Shown: in pieces, positions 41,601 through 55,800 of the stretch
Layout: every line of letters begins with the position of its first letter
Position numbering within the stretch: the first letter of the stretch is position 1
Assembly (NCBI RefSeq): GCF_000189635.1
Contig: NW_002476202.1
Span: 1-64,000, forward strand
From: Tetrahymena thermophila SB210
Lineage: Eukaryota > Ciliophora > Oligohymenophorea > Hymenostomatida > Tetrahymenidae
DNA length: 64,000 nucleotides
Reading direction: 5' to 3'
Translations under genes and position numbers: made by a program
The notes under the pieces: model-generated
Told to the model about the DNA's origin: nothing
Database searches by the model: none
Seen by the model: the letters and a program-made list of their open reading frames with translations, nothing else

Positions 41601-44600
41601 ATTTTGGTATAAATCCATTTTATGATTCAAACACTATATAAAACAACAAAGCTAGTTTATATGGTTCTAATACATTCTCTTATCCTACTTCTCTATTTTT
41701 AACTAACGAAATATAATTCAACTAGCAATATAACCAAAATATTAAATAAATAGTTTTAAATGATTTTAAAAGTGGAGGAAATCTTCCAAATTTTATATTT
41801 TAGCTGAGAGACGATATGAATATAACTGTAATTTAACAAAAAGATTAATTATTAACTTCTAAAATTTAAGTGAGTAGTAGGACATAAAATTCAACATAAT
41901 ATTACATAAGAGGTAATTCAGAAATCAGTATTGATCCTACATAGCACAATTTTAATTTTTCTAATCTTTAACTTATTGGAATACCTGAATCATCTGCTGT
42001 TATTCAGTTTACATCTGATTCAATCAAAATTTACAATCCTATTACTAGCCAATATGATTCTAATTACACATTTGATGTTTTTGTTAATTTTAGAAGTTGC
42101 TCAATTGGTGAAATAATAAATAAATACAATAATTTCTAAGAATGCTAAGCATGTGAAAATGGTAAGTATAGCCTAGATTATACAAGTTGCTATCCTTGTC
42201 CAAATGGAGGAGAATGCCAAAATGGTGTAATTTAACTTGTATAAGGATTTTGGAGAGAAGAGTAAAATAGTTCAGATATTATAGAATGTACCAATAGAAA
42301 AGAAAATTGTATAGAAAAAACATTTGGTAATTATGTATGCACAACTGGAAATATAGGTCCATTATGTGAAGAATGCGATGTAAATTATTAAATATTAATA
42401 TTTTTTACAAAATTTACTTATTTATTTTAAAAGATTTATGGATAGTTTTGGGGAGAGAGTTTCACAAGAATAAATAAATATCAGTGCACATAATGCTAAG
42501 ACTCTCAATAAAATCTATGGAAGCTATTTTTAAGTATTTCTTGGATTTTTTTTTCGCTTTAGATGACATTGAAATATGATAGAGAATATCAGATATCGAA
42601 AATTCTTATTTAAGTAATTACTAGAAAAAGATAAAATAGCAGCTCTAACCTATCCCATTTATTAAACCAAATCCTAGTTTAAAAAAGCTACATAAAAATT
42701 TTCACTAATTACATTTAGATTATTTCTTTTGTAAATTCTTTTAATTTAGCAATTAAATCAGGTAAATTATTTTTTAATTAAAAAATTTAGTTTATTAATT
42801 TGTAAGTAAATAAATATTTTTTTCAATCTCAAAATTTATTTTAATTATTTTTGATTAAAACTTTTATTTCTTAATTTGGTTCTTAATTTTAAACTTATAA
42901 TATTAAATTAGATTTGCTAGAAATTACTTCAACTATTGGAGTTCCAATATCAAGTTCAGTGGATTATTTTGATTGTCTTCTAAGATATTCTAGCTCTAAA
43001 ATACCAATAATTTACCTAAAGTTAATTATCTCATTATAAGCAATAATAATAGTTTTGATAATTTATGCTATTTGGTAAAAAATACTTCAAGTTTTTATCT
43101 AAAAATCTAAAAAATATGATATTTATTCAATATATACCGCATTTATATTTTTATTCATATTCCTATAGCCAGATTTAGTTTAATAGATGATTGGGTTAAT
43201 TTCCTGTAGATAAGTAGGAACAACATCTTATGTCCTTATTAATATGAATTATAAATGTAATTCTGAAGATTATAATTTTTATAGCTCTATCCTAGTAATT
43301 CCCTTATTGATTATTTGGGTCTTTGTTATACCTGGTATATTATTCTTTTAAGTGTATTAATATAGAAAAAAATAAAGTTTGGATAGCATTTAAGTAAACT
43401 TAAAGTATGGTTACCTATTCAAGGAGTATAAAAAAAATGTTTATTACTGGGAATTCATTAAAATAAATTAAAAAATCTTTCTTATTATCATACTTAGTTT
43501 TTTTTCATAAAATGCAGCTATAAAAGGTATTCTAAGTTATTTTGTAATTAGCTTTTATGATTTTTTAGCAAGGAAATTAAAACCTTATAGTTTGAAATAG
43601 TTGAATTAGATAGATAGTTATTCTACTAAAGTATGCGCTAATACAATGCTTCTTTGTATTTTTTAAAGTTATACTGAACAAAAATATCTATAAATATGTT
43701 GCTTTGTGATAATAGTTACTCTAAATGCTTTGTTTATCTTATATATAATACTTAAGGTTTTGTAATAAAAACTTAAATGTATCTAAAAAATTGTTTAAAG
43801 TTAAAAATTTTTAAATAAAATATGTTATAAATTAAATTGCTTTAAATCTAGAGACAAAGTAGTGAGGCCTTAGTTGAAATTATAAATATAAAAACTGCTT
43901 TTAATTTTATCAAATTTAAATTAAGATTAAAAGCACTAGCTTTTTAGACAATCTCTTAATTATTGTAAGCACTTTTTATTTTAAATATTTTAAAATACAT
44001 TTTTTAATTAAATAGAAAATATGAATTAAACAGGCATAGTTCCTATTTATAATAAATATGCGAAAGCAAAAAACTCTAAAATAGAAGCTTTTTATTAAAC
44101 ATAATCAATTTATGATAATAAAATAAGAAGTATAAACTCGCCTATGAGCCAATCTTGCTTACTAATTGCAGAAATTTCTAATAAATCTCCTCAGGACTTG
44201 AAATATGCATGTATAAATTAATTTTTTATTTCATTAAAATAAAAAAAATAATTATTTTTATACATTTTTTAGAATTAGATAGCATGAAAGAAAGACCTTA
44301 ATAGGAATAAACAAAAAAAGATTCACTTCATTTGTCAAATTAAATAAAATAAACGCCATAAAAATAGATAAATATAGAAATTGAATCATTAACTCACTCA
44401 GACTAAAACTAATATATTTTTTAATTAGATTAATTAGATGAAAATTCTAAAAAATTAAATTAAATTAATTTATTAGAGTAAATTAGTCTCAATTAAGACA
44501 CAGATTATGTTAAAAATAGCATCATTTAGCCTCTCAAAAATACTTAATCAATAAAAGGTTTCTAAAAAAACTAAAATTTGGTGATAAATTAAGGTAAAAT

Positions 44601-44803
44601 AATTTTGTTAATCTTATTTTAATTAAAATTTCTTAAAATTAAATAAAGATGATTTAGAATTAATTAATGTTTAGAAATAGCTCAAAATATAATAAAATGA
44701 ATAGAATCCTTTCAACATTTTTTCAAAAATTGAACAGCTTTAAGCAGATAATGATGAGATAATCACTATTTCCTAGCAATTAGAAGCTGAAAAATAAGAC
44801 TGA
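35643..44803 (+). CDS. Giant surface-type transmembrane protein, copy B
   Basis: ATG at 35643 starts a signal peptide (MVLSILTIILILIQSQ) followed by GQKCPQ; TGA is at 44801-44803. The first intron, about 35733-35791, is supported by copy C, where the joined peptides align (YVFNNYLKLPKTNI here, FQIYNFLKIPKTNI in C). The protein is roughly 2,700 residues. Order: propeller-like region to about 38500 (ILIIDPYS, NVYVWDAKNF); a small Cys cluster (CINDISSCMNC); a long beta-helix to about 41900, ending in repeats of the type GGAIFI...N.A...GGA like those of polymorphic outer-membrane adhesins; a Cys-rich hinge near 42140-42470 (CQACENGKYSLDYTSC, CYPCPNGGECQNG, CEECD then YGQFWGESF); about seven membrane helices at 42500-43760; and a Gln-rich charged tail. 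The topology suggests a large extracellular part and a cytoplasmic tail. It may be a receptor or adhesin; the ligand is unknown. Confidence 0.8.
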
Positions 44804-45198
44804 AAAAATAAAATAAAATGACTATCTGCTATTTATTATTCAAACAAACTAACAGACAAATAAATTAAATTTTAAATTTGTTTTTTAAAATGTTTTGTTT
44901 ATTTTTTAATTTAACTCATTTTTTAAATTAAATTTAATTATAAATTTATACATAACCATATTAATTATTTTAATATAATTACCTCTTACTAATTTACATA
45001 TTTATTAAATAAAGTAAACAAATGTTGATTTTTTCAATATTTTAAATTTATTTATCTTAACTTTAACAAATTATATTTATGTCATTAAAAAATAAAATTA
45101 GAATTATAAATTTAAATTTATTATAGTTTAAAACTAACCAATTTAAAAAAATGAACAAATATATTTATTTATGTATATAATAGTAATTAATTTTATTT
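44804..45198. other. Short spacer between convergent genes
   Basis: Under 400 bases between the stop codons of giant copy B (plus) and the flavin oxidoreductase (minus). It is AT-rich and presumably holds both 3' untranslated regions. No distinct signal was seen. Confidence 0.55.
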
Positions 45199-46428
45199 TC
45201 AAGAACTGCTAACATTAATTTGTTATTCATATGTAGGGAAATCAGTATATCCTTTAGATCCACCAAAGAACCATGTATTTTTATCAATGGTTTAATTTAT
45301 TTCCCAATTATTCTTTACTCTGATTGGTAAATCTGGGTTAGAAATAGAGAGAACACCAAACGATATTGCTTAGGCAGTGTTACTTGTGGTTAAAGTAAGA
45401 GCTTCTTCTATTTTAATACCATCATTTGCTACCAAATTACCTTAGTAGAATTTCCTTAATTAATTAAAGAAATCAGGTATTTGTTAAGCAGGAGGAATTC
45501 TTTTATCTTCTGAATTATTTTTAATAAAATATTCAAGAGCACCATGTCTTTTAAGCTCAACAAAAGCAAGATTTCTCTTGCTCAACTCTCCTAACAAATA
45601 TTCCATAAGGGCTAAAGGATTAGAATCATATTAACCATTATATCTACCAGTTGGTGAAAATCTTACAGCAACTCTATCATAACCAAATACTTCAGCAAGA
45701 GCATCAATTACTTCCAAGCAAAATCTGCTACGATTTTAGACAGAACCTCCATAAATATCTGTACGTTAGTTTGAGCCATCTCTCAAGAATTAATCAACAA
45801 GATATCCATTAGCTCCATGAAGTTCAACGCCATCAAAACCTGCTTATTTTGCTAATTCAGCTCCACGCTTATATTATTAAACAACTTCTTTAATTTCTTC
45901 AATAGTAAGTTCGTGAGGAACTGGATATGGTTCGTTATTTGCTAAGAAATTGTTTTAATCGATTGCAATAGGAGAAGGGCCTATAGGTTATTATCCTCCG
46001 ATTTAGCTTGGATTAACTGCTCTACCATTATGCCATATTTAAAGCATTATCAAGGAACCTTTTTCATGTACTGCATCAACTACTTTTTTCCATCCTTATG
46101 CTTATTCTTCAGTAAAAATTCCACCTGAACCTATTAATTATTAAATTAAATTTATAATTATGTAATCTACTAATAAGATATAAATAAATTAATAATGAAT
46201 GTATATATTTTATTTACCAGGGAAACAATGAGAAAGAGGAGATATCTAACTGCATTCAGTAAGGATAAGACCAAAACTAGCTCTTTAAGAGTAATATTCA
46301 ACCATTAAATCATTAGGAACCATATCAGGTTAGTCAGCTCTCATTCTAGTTAAAGGAGCAACAATGAATTTGTTTTTAAGCTTGAGGGCTCCAAGTTAAG
46401 TTTCTTAGAAAAGAATAGAAGTATCCAT
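45199..46428 (-). CDS. Old Yellow Enzyme family NAD(P)H:flavin oxidoreductase
   Basis: ATG (46426-46428) to TGA (45199-45201) on the minus strand, with one intron at about 46131-46217 (GTAAATAAA...TTAATAG), giving about 380 residues. Members are FMN-dependent TIM-barrel reductases of activated C=C bonds (enones, nitroalkenes) using NAD(P)H. Visible hallmarks: an N-terminal barrel start LGALKLKNKFIVAPLTRMRA; a substrate/flavin segment IWHNGRAV; and the signature ELHGANGYLVDQFLRDGSN followed by RTDIYGGSVQNRSRF. These contain the His and Asn that bind the substrate oxygen and the Tyr proton donor. Near the C-terminus VANDGIKIEEAL and FGVLSISNPDLP correspond to the flavin phosphate-binding end. 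Length is normal and nothing is missing. No signal peptide, so it is probably cytosolic. The physiological substrate is unknown. It lies between two members of the giant membrane protein family but is unrelated to them. Confidence 0.93.
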
Positions 46429-48790
46429 TAGTATGATTATTTTTAAAATTTTATCTATGTTTTTAATTATGTTATTTTATATTTATTTTTAAATTATTGA
46501 ATTATTTTATTTTATCTTATGCTTTTAATTCGATCTATTTTTCTTCTATTTTTCTCTAAATTTTCTCAAATCAAAGTGTAAAATTTTTACTTACAATAAC
46601 AATTTATCAAAAACATTAAATCTGAAGATTATTCTGATTATGAAAGGACTTTAAAATATAAAAAATTTTCTTCTCAGTTCTTTTAAGTTCTTTTAGATTT
46701 CTGTATTTCTTCTAATTTAGTTTTATTTAATTACATATTTTTGTTAGCACATAATTTTATATTGAATAACAAATATCTTAACCATTTAAATTATTAAAAT
46801 TAACGATGATGCACTAATTAAACTTATTATTTTTTCTTCTTTTTGCTTGTAACCTACTAATAAGTATAGTTTTAAATCCTTTTTATTAAAATCCACTATT
46901 AAACTTCTATTTCAAAAATTATATTGCCATAAATAAGAAAATTTAAAACATTTTTTAAAAATTTTTTACATAATTGAACAATGAAACATTCTTTTATTAT
47001 ATATATTACTTGTGTGAAAAGCATAAAAAGCTTTAGATTATTTAAATTTTTTTTAATATAAGAATAATTTTAGTATTCAACTATAAATAGAAGCTTATTT
47101 AAAATATTGGCTTTAAATTAAAGATAAATCCTTACAGTTTATCTCCTTGATATTAATTTATAACACGATAAATTCCAAGATTATTTTTATATTCATTGAA
47201 TTCATACTCTTAGTGAGTTCATCTATTAAAATATTTAATAAGGGAATCTGAATATGTTTGAAGTAATAAAAATATGTAGAAATACAAATTTAAAGTTATT
47301 AGATAATTGATATGTTCATTGTATATATTTTATAAAATAAATTTAAAATATTATGAAGAATAATTAAAGAAATCTTCATTTTGTTTAGATTACTTTTATT
47401 TATAAAGAAAGTTTTATTACCTAAAAAAGATAAGTTAAAGGTCTTTAGAACAAAAAAAGAAATTAAAAAGAAGGTTTTTTTTAAGTTATTATTTTTTTTT
47501 ACACGTAAAAATTTTTAAAAATCAAAATAAAATTTATTCTAAAAAAATATCCTTTATTACTTTTACTAATTCTTTAAAAAATTATTTTTAATACAAATAA
47601 AATAGTTTTAAATTATTTATCTGTATTTTTGCTTAAGTTATTATTTTACTTATAAAAATGGATACAAAAAATATTTTTGTGATGAGTTCATTTTTTGATA
47701 TAGGTTATTTACAAATAAACATTAATAAATATCTAATATTATTTTATACAATAGAATCTTAGTTATAGTTTTACTAATTAATGGAAATACAGAAGGAACT
47801 AATATAAATAATAAATATAAAAATCAAGTTAAGTAAAAAAAAATTTTATATTTTACTAACCTATTTTTTTAAAATTTAACATTTAAAACTATAATTGTGA
47901 GCTATCTCGAAATATATATATTAAATGGTAAATTAATTTATAAACTAAAAAGGTAAAAAGTAAGGAATTTTAATTGTTTTAAAAATAAAAAAATACTAGA
48001 TTTTGAAAATTTTTTGACTTAGAACTAATTTTATACAGACATTAAATAATTTTAAAATATAAAATTAAATCTAAGCTTCCATAATTTAATATAAATTAAA
48101 TGTGCAAAAAGTTATTAAAATGAAGCTTATCAACTTAAAAAAATTCAATTATTTATTATTTTAAACAAAAAACATAAAAATATAAGAATATATTTAAATA
48201 ATTAAAATTAGTTAATTTAAATTTATAATTTCTTACTATTACATCATTTTATAAATTAATTATCTATTAAATACTGCAAAATTTTATTTATGTTTGGCTT
48301 CATTAAACTAATATTTAATTAATTATTATAGTAAAACAAATAAGAATCTCTGAAAATTTTATATCGAAGGGTAGCAATAAAAATACGGAATAATCTTAAA
48401 AATTATTGAATTACTCTTAATAATGTTTCATAATAAAAAATATATATTTACATTGATATTAAAGGTTTGATAATTGAATATACATTCATTGTAATTTATA
48501 ATTTATATTTGTAATTAAATAAATCATTATGTTATCGCTCAAAATTTATTAAATTTTGTCTAATTATCAATCCAATTAATGAAGATAAGTTATTGTTAGT
48601 TAAGATAGTTTAAATTGTAAAATTATATAAACATCTATTAATGATTAAAAACTAAATTTTTTTGATTGTTCTATAAATGGTTACAATAATTCACATTACA
48701 CCATTATATTAATAAAGAATAACTTTATGTAATTTTTAAAGCAAAAAAAAAAATCTAATTAAAAAATTTTTCTCTTTATTTGGAAAATAG
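46429..48790. other. Gene-poor AT-rich region
   Basis: Upstream of the flavin oxidoreductase (minus) and before the relic of a giant membrane protein gene. Mostly A/T runs with no convincing coding frame. A short piece near 48665-48725 on the plus strand (CSINGYNNSHYTIILI) faintly resembles the beta-helix repeats of the giant family and might be an older extension of the relic. Confidence 0.45.
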
Positions 48791-49640
48791 ATATCTTAAA
48801 TTTAATTTCTTTACTAAGAATTTCTATTTCAACATCAAAAGATTTTTAATTAGCTTCTAAAAGATTTTAATAGAAAATTTAGATATTATATTTAAAGTTA
48901 ATCATTTCTATTTTTTTCATTTATTATGATCTTGATAAAATAATTATTTTGGTAAAAATAAAACTAGTTTTTATAAAATCTATGAAATGTAATTTTTATT
49001 CAATTTATTATATTTATCTATTTATCTTTAACCTGATTTTTTAACATAGATTAAAGGGTTAGTTTCGCTTAAATAGGTGCGAAGCACATAATACTCAATT
49101 ATAAATATGAATTATAAAATGCTATACTGATTGCTTTAATTTTTAAATCTCTGTCTTAGTTATTTCATCAATAAGGTTTTTTATTTAAAAGTGTTTTTAG
49201 TATAGAAAAAAAATAAATTTTGGAATATATTAAAGTAAGCTTGAAGTGTGCTTATCTTTTCAATCAAAAAAGTGTTTATTACAAGAAATTAATTGAAAAC
49301 TTTTACAATAACAACAAGCACTACTATAAAAGATATATTAAGTTTTTTATAATTATCCTTTTATGGATTTTTGATTAATAAATTAAATCCTTACGAAAAA
49401 CAATAATTAAACTTTACAGATGACTGCTTTTTTACTAAAAGTGTGTGTTTTAACAATTCTACTTTATGTTTTTTATAGTAGCACTGAGTTATAATATTTG
49501 TAATTAACATGCTTTGTAATAATTATTGCTATTAATGCTCTGTTTATTAATTTTGTAATATTTAAGATTCAAGAGCACTAAATTTAGTTTAAAAAAATTC
49601 AAAAAAATATAGAGCAACATCAATTAATTATACTTGTTAT
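48791..49640 (+). pseudogene. Relic of the membrane domain of a giant transmembrane protein (copy R)
   Basis: The sequence begins just after an acceptor-like ATAG, as does the matching exon of copies B and C. Its reading DILNLISLLRISISTSKDF aligns with DLLEITSTIGVPISSSVDYF of copy B. Next come LYLKLIISIFFIYY, YLQPDFLTQIKGLVSLKQV and STQYSIINMNYK. These match consecutive membrane-helix segments of B and C (IYLKLIISL, QPDLVQQMIGLISCRQV, INMNYK). Homology then continues in other frames (YRKKINFGIYQSKLEV near 49205; LQLTCFVIIIAINALF near 49490). At least two frame changes and internal TGA codons are present, and the propeller, beta-helix and Cys regions are gone. It is the degraded C-terminal remnant of a further family copy, ending only about 195 bases before the start of copy C. 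Confidence 0.8.
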
Positions 49641-49834
49641 GTAAGTTTTTTAGATATTGATTACTTTTTATGTTTTTCTTCATTTTATCTATTTTAGAAA
49701 TTTAAGCTCAAATTGAAAGGAGGTAATCCTTATTTACTTTTTAATATAAATTCTAATAAATTAATAATTCGGCAAACATATCTACTTAATATAATTAAGA
49801 ATAAAAAAATAGCGTCATAATTACATAGTTAACT

Positions 49835-52800
49835 ATGCTTAAAATATTTACTTTAACTTTGATTACCATTTAAAATATCTTCATTCTATTTACTTATGGT
49901 TAAAAGTGCCCCTAATTGACTATGCAAAGCAGTAAAAAAAATATTTATTGATGTAATTTTAATTCAACTTTTTAAAATAGTGGCTAGATACTACGAGGGA
50001 TTTTAAATTTACAACTTCTTGAAAATACCAAAAACTAACATACTACTAGTTAATTCAGCTTTTATTAGTGGATAACAAATCGCGTATAACATATTGTACT
50101 TTGATGATATCTCAAAGAGTTAAGATAACATCAAAAATGTGATTAGAAGTAGTTATTAAAATTTATTGTATATAATTAAACATATTTTTTATTATGATTA
50201 GCCGAATTTTAGATTACACAAATGGATTTTATAGAGTCTTAAAATAAGATCCTAATTTCTAATTAAAAGCATCTGTTAATTGTAGACCCCTATAGTCTCA
50301 AAATATCGCAGTAATTTATATACAGCCAAATATAGGGAATGTCTTACTTAAAAGATTATGATCTACTTTTTATGTGCTTCATTAACTGTGAGTGTGTTGT
50401 TGTTGAAATTAATTAGTTTCAAACAATCTTAAGATTTAATAACTGTTAATATGATTCTACTCCTTATAACACTTATACTTTTACAAAAGCTTTTAAATAA
50501 TAAAATGGATTAGTTTTATTAGTGGTGTAAGATAGTATAGGTTTATTCTCATGGTCATTTCAAACTAAGACAAACAAATCCTAATACAATAGTTATTTTT
50601 AACTACCAAGTAATTTATTTTTCTTTTGAAAATTTAAAACTTAACAATTATTTTATATAATAAAAGATGGATTTATAAATTCTTCTCACAATTATGATGT
50701 GCATGATGATTATGATATTTTATTTTTAGCTGGAAATTAAACTTAATTAATTGCTTTTAAAATAAACCACTTTAGTGGTTAACCATATACGGAAATATTT
50801 CATCAAAGTTAATTATTTGGATTTCAAAATAAAGTTTCTAAATTATTTTTTTTAAATAATAGCTTTATTAAATAGTTAAAATTAATTTTACGCGATTAAG
50901 TATATAAAGGTAAATATATCTGGTTCTATTTATGAAAGTATTTTTACATCAGATGCATTTACTTTATATAGATTTGACTTTTAATTTGTCACTGATCCTA
51001 TTACAAATTAGATTTAATCGTTGAACTTCTTAAATTTGTAAAATCCACTTTAAGTAAGTTTAACTGGACTATTATTAATTTAATCATGGTGGTACTTTTT
51101 AGAAGAAAATAACTAACTAATCATTGCTGTTTAAAATTAAAATGATTAAATAAGATCCTTTCCTTTTATTTATAACTACAACAATAATACCAGCTAAATT
51201 CGTCAATGTAAATCACTTTTTTAAAATTTACCAATAAAATTAAAAATTTTACACTTAGTAAATTCAATTTATTAATTTATCAATTAAAAAGAAACCAAAA
51301 AATATTTATTTTTTTCATTTTATTTAAAGAGATTTCAAATTTTTTTATACTCTCTATTATTATACTTTAATAATATAATTAATTTAATGTTATTTCTCAT
51401 AAATTGAGACTATATCAATTAAAACCCAAACATTGTTTAATAAAGAAAAACATAATTTACTCGCTTTTTAATAGGGGTGGAGTGAGTTAATTGAAAGCGT
51501 TAAGAAATTTAAATAAATAAAAAATTTATAAGTAACAAAATATTAAATTTAGGTTATTTTTCTTTTTAAATTCTTTCAATAATTCATTTGAAGCTTTTTT
51601 CTTAATAAATTAGATTACAAAACAGACGGATACTCAAAATTATTTAGATTAAAAAATTAATAAAATTACTTTTTTGTTTCAACTTACTATAATTTCATTT
51701 TTATTACTTAAGATAATTTGAATGGTAACATAATATAAAATTATAATATTTATGGATTTGCCTACGTGGGTAATACATTCATATAAGTTGTCAACAATCC
51801 ACTTTGCTATATAACAATATTATAAGGTAATGTTGTATAGCTTTAAAAGATATCGTTTAGTTAAAGTGATTCTTAGTTTGGACATGTAAATTTCATTCTA
51901 TCACTTATTTTAATATAGTTATTCTCAAATAATTATTTCGTAAGTAAGAAATAACATTTTTTATTTTTTTCTACTATAAGGTACGAAAATTGTTTTAAAA
52001 CCTTTTTTTTTTATTTTAAATTTTCTTTTAATTTATAAAAAAAAATTTATTATCCTACTAAATATTTCTTTCTCAAAGAATAATTATTCGAGAATAGCTT
52101 TTTTATAAAATTAAGTTAATTTTTTAAATAAAGTGGTTAAATTTAGGTTATCTGTAACTAAATTAACCTTCTGAGACATACAATATCTTAGCTTTCTATA
52201 GAAAAAGCAATAACTAAGAAGAAGTATGGATTGTGATTGGATTACCTAATAAAAATTAAAATCAAAATTTCTTATTCCATATTGTTGATATGTGGAATTT
52301 CTAATTTTAAGTGTTGGTATCTAGTAATCCAGACGATAATATTAATTAAACTTGTTTCGCCCTGTATTCAAGCAAGTCACAAGAAATCATAGGATTAGAT
52401 GTAAAAGGAAACGTATACGTTTGGAATGCTTAAAATTTTACTGATTTTAAATATAAAATTTAGATAAGTAAATTTGTATTTTTTGTTTGATTTTATTTAT
52501 TTTATTAATTTAATAAAGCCTAGTACGCATGCTTAAACTCTATTATTGGTACTTTGTATGATAATTCTAATGGAATTTACTTAATAATTGAATGTGGAGA
52601 TTTTTAGGTTATTAGCTTTAACATTGTTACTGGTTAAACTTAATAAATCATCAAGCTTCAAAGTCTTTAAGATTATATGTAGTTTATTGAAGAAATATAG
52701 CTATTGTTAATTTACGATTTTTCATCTGGAGGAGATATATTTATTTATTAATTTAATTCAGGTAAGTTTCAGTATTTTATGAAAATAATATCAAATCAAA

Positions 52801-55800
52801 ACTTAGATCGTGTTGTAAATTTTACTTATTTACCAGAAGTATAACTGCTATGGATTTAGCATATTTATGCTGATGTGTATTTTGAAATCGATAAATGCTT
52901 GCATGATTTAAATTCTTGTATGAGTTGCTCAATGGATTTTTATTTTAATACCAATGAAACTTAATAAAGTAACTCACTTTATGGTTTAGGAACTACTGAT
53001 TCTCCTTTTCTTACTTCAAAGAGCATCATGACAGCTTTTTATGATGTAACCATTTTTATAAACAGCACTTCATTAAAAAGTTTTTTCTTAAATAATTTTT
53101 TATTAGGCATAAAGATATATTTAATTTTTATATGAAGCTTTGAATTTACAAATAAATATAATTGTTGATCCATCAAATACGATGAATTTAGTTTAATAAC
53201 TTCTATAAATTGATTTTGGTAGTAAAGTCAAGCTTAATATTTAGAGTATGAATTCAACTTAACAAAGCTGGATTAATATTTCAAATGTTCTTTCGTTTTA
53301 AGACTATAATTCAGTAATGTTAAACTCTTTAAAATTGAATTTTACAATATTAAATTTAGCAAATAACAACTAATGTGGTATTTAACTGACTAATGTTTAA
53401 AATACAGTTCTTCATAATTTAGACTATATCTCTTTCAATTCTTCTATTAGCTGCTTCTAAATTTAAGCAAAAAACTCTACAATAACAATTTCTAACACTA
53501 CAATATCAAACAAAGATTTTTCAAATGTAAATCAGCTTATCAGTGTAGAAAATTCAAATTAAGTAACTTTTAATTTTTATCAATAAAGATAATTAACTTT
53601 TTTTTATTTATTAAGATTTAATTTAATAACTTTCAGCTATTAAACTCAATACTAAACTACCGTTTCAGCATTTTAGCTTAGAAAAGTGATACTTTGCTAA
53701 TAATTGATAATATGATCATTTAAAATAACACTTGCAATAGCTTTGCTATCAACCCTGCTTAATCTGTTGGATAACTTTTTTAAGTAGGCCAATCTATTGT
53801 TAGCAACTTACAAATAGCAAATAATTCATTTTGTAATTAGAAAATATTTTCAACCATAAGCAACATTAATTAAATTAATTTACAATTCATTTTCCAAAAT
53901 ATTGTTCTATAGCAAAATAAATTTTATATTCAAGCACCCTATCTCTTTTTTAATGCTATTTATTATTTTAATGCAGTTCCATAGCATAGTCTTTTAATCG
54001 CAAATCTTTTTAGCTCTGAAAATATTTATAATCCTACATTATAAGAAAACAACAAAGTTTCTATTTAGACTTCCTCTTTATTTTTTACTAATTAGCTTTA
54101 AAATGTTACAATATAAAACATTACAATCCAGAATCAATATGAAATCGCTTTTAGTATTATTTAGTATTCAAATTATGTCAATTTGTACAACTTAACATAC
54201 AAAAACGATAAACAATTTTAAGATAATAGAAATAATAGATAGTATGGAGGATTTCTTATGTTAAGTGAAATTCAAACTTTTACTTTATAGTTATTCAGTG
54301 TTGAAAATATCAATGCTGTTGATAATTCAATTATAAATATGAACATTTAGCAGTATAGAAACATAAGCATTATACTTTAAAATGTGGATATATCAAATTG
54401 CTAATTCAATCAAACTTAGCCAAATACTCAGTCAAATCCTATTTTAATAACATCACAATACTATTCTAATATCTAAATCTTGCAATGTTTCTTTCATGAA
54501 AATCAACTTAAAGGCTAAATCAACTCTTAGACCTAGTCAACAACAGGATTTTAGATTGTAAGTCCATTAAGTGATATTAATATCGAAGGATCTTTTTTTA
54601 CAAACTCAAAATCAAATACACTTTACAATTTTGCTTACTTATAATGCAATAATACTTATATTAGCAGTTCTATTTTTGCTAATTCTTCATTTGATTTACA
54701 AGACCCAATATCATAATTTATGTAAGAAGGTGGATTTTTAAGAGCAAAGTTAAACAAATTAGTAATAAACAATACCTAATTCACTAACTCTACAGCTAGT
54801 TAGGGTTCATTTCTTTATATTGAACCTCTAAGCAACTCTCTTAATTTATATTTTAACAAAATTTCATTTATGTAAGGATATTCTAAAATGAAAGGAAGCG
54901 CCTTTTATATTAATAGTTAAAATTCTATTTTACTCTTAAACTGTTCTTACTGCAACTTTACACATATATACTCTTTTAGTTCTGGATCATAGGCTATTTC
55001 TATTTAGTAAAAAATAATTTTATTATAATTCAATATTTTTAATTTAAAATAATTTATTTTCTATTTTAAAACATACTAATTTACATATAAAAAGATACAC
55101 AGAAACATAGAGCCCAAGTTTATAAAATTAAATTTTGTTTGCTAATTCTTACTTCACAAATATTCTAGGATAATAAAATAATTACTTCATCAATTCAGTA
55201 AATTCATTTTTATCCTTTCAGCAAGTAATACAAATTCAAACTAAGGATTTAAGTATTCCTAAAGAATTTGCTGATTAAATTTAAAGTATGCAATCACAAG
55301 CTTTAATTTAATCAAAAAATTCTAATATAGCTATTTACTAATCTACATTTAGCAATTTATTTAATTTACCTGATCAAATATATCCTTTATTTATTAATTC
55401 CACTAATTCTAATTTGAATCTCACAAAAGTCATAGTTCAATAAAGTAATTTTTCTCAGAGTTTGATAAATTTTGATTCTGGATAATTGGTTATCCAAAAT
55501 TCTTAATTTCTTAATATTACTAAAGTTGAAAAAAATAGGTTTAGGTTTCTTTAAAATTAATATTCTAATTTAGTAAAATAGAATAATTCTATGATAATGG
55601 TATAAAACTCAAATATGTAATTATCTGGCTAAACTCTTTTTGAAAATATTTCTTGTTATTCTAATTGCTATGGTTCTTCAATAAATCTTAATAACTCAAC
55701 TTTTTAAATTAACGAAGCAAGATTCATTCGCTCGACTGTATGAATTAAAAAATAAATTTTTGTTTTAATTATTTTTTATTTAAACTAAAGGCTTAAGTAG

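Noticed and set aside
46429-48790. Possible transposon or virus-like element in the gene-poor DNA
   Set aside because: No terminal repeats, transposase, reverse transcriptase, integrase or capsid-like frames were seen; macronuclear DNA is normally cleared of such elements.
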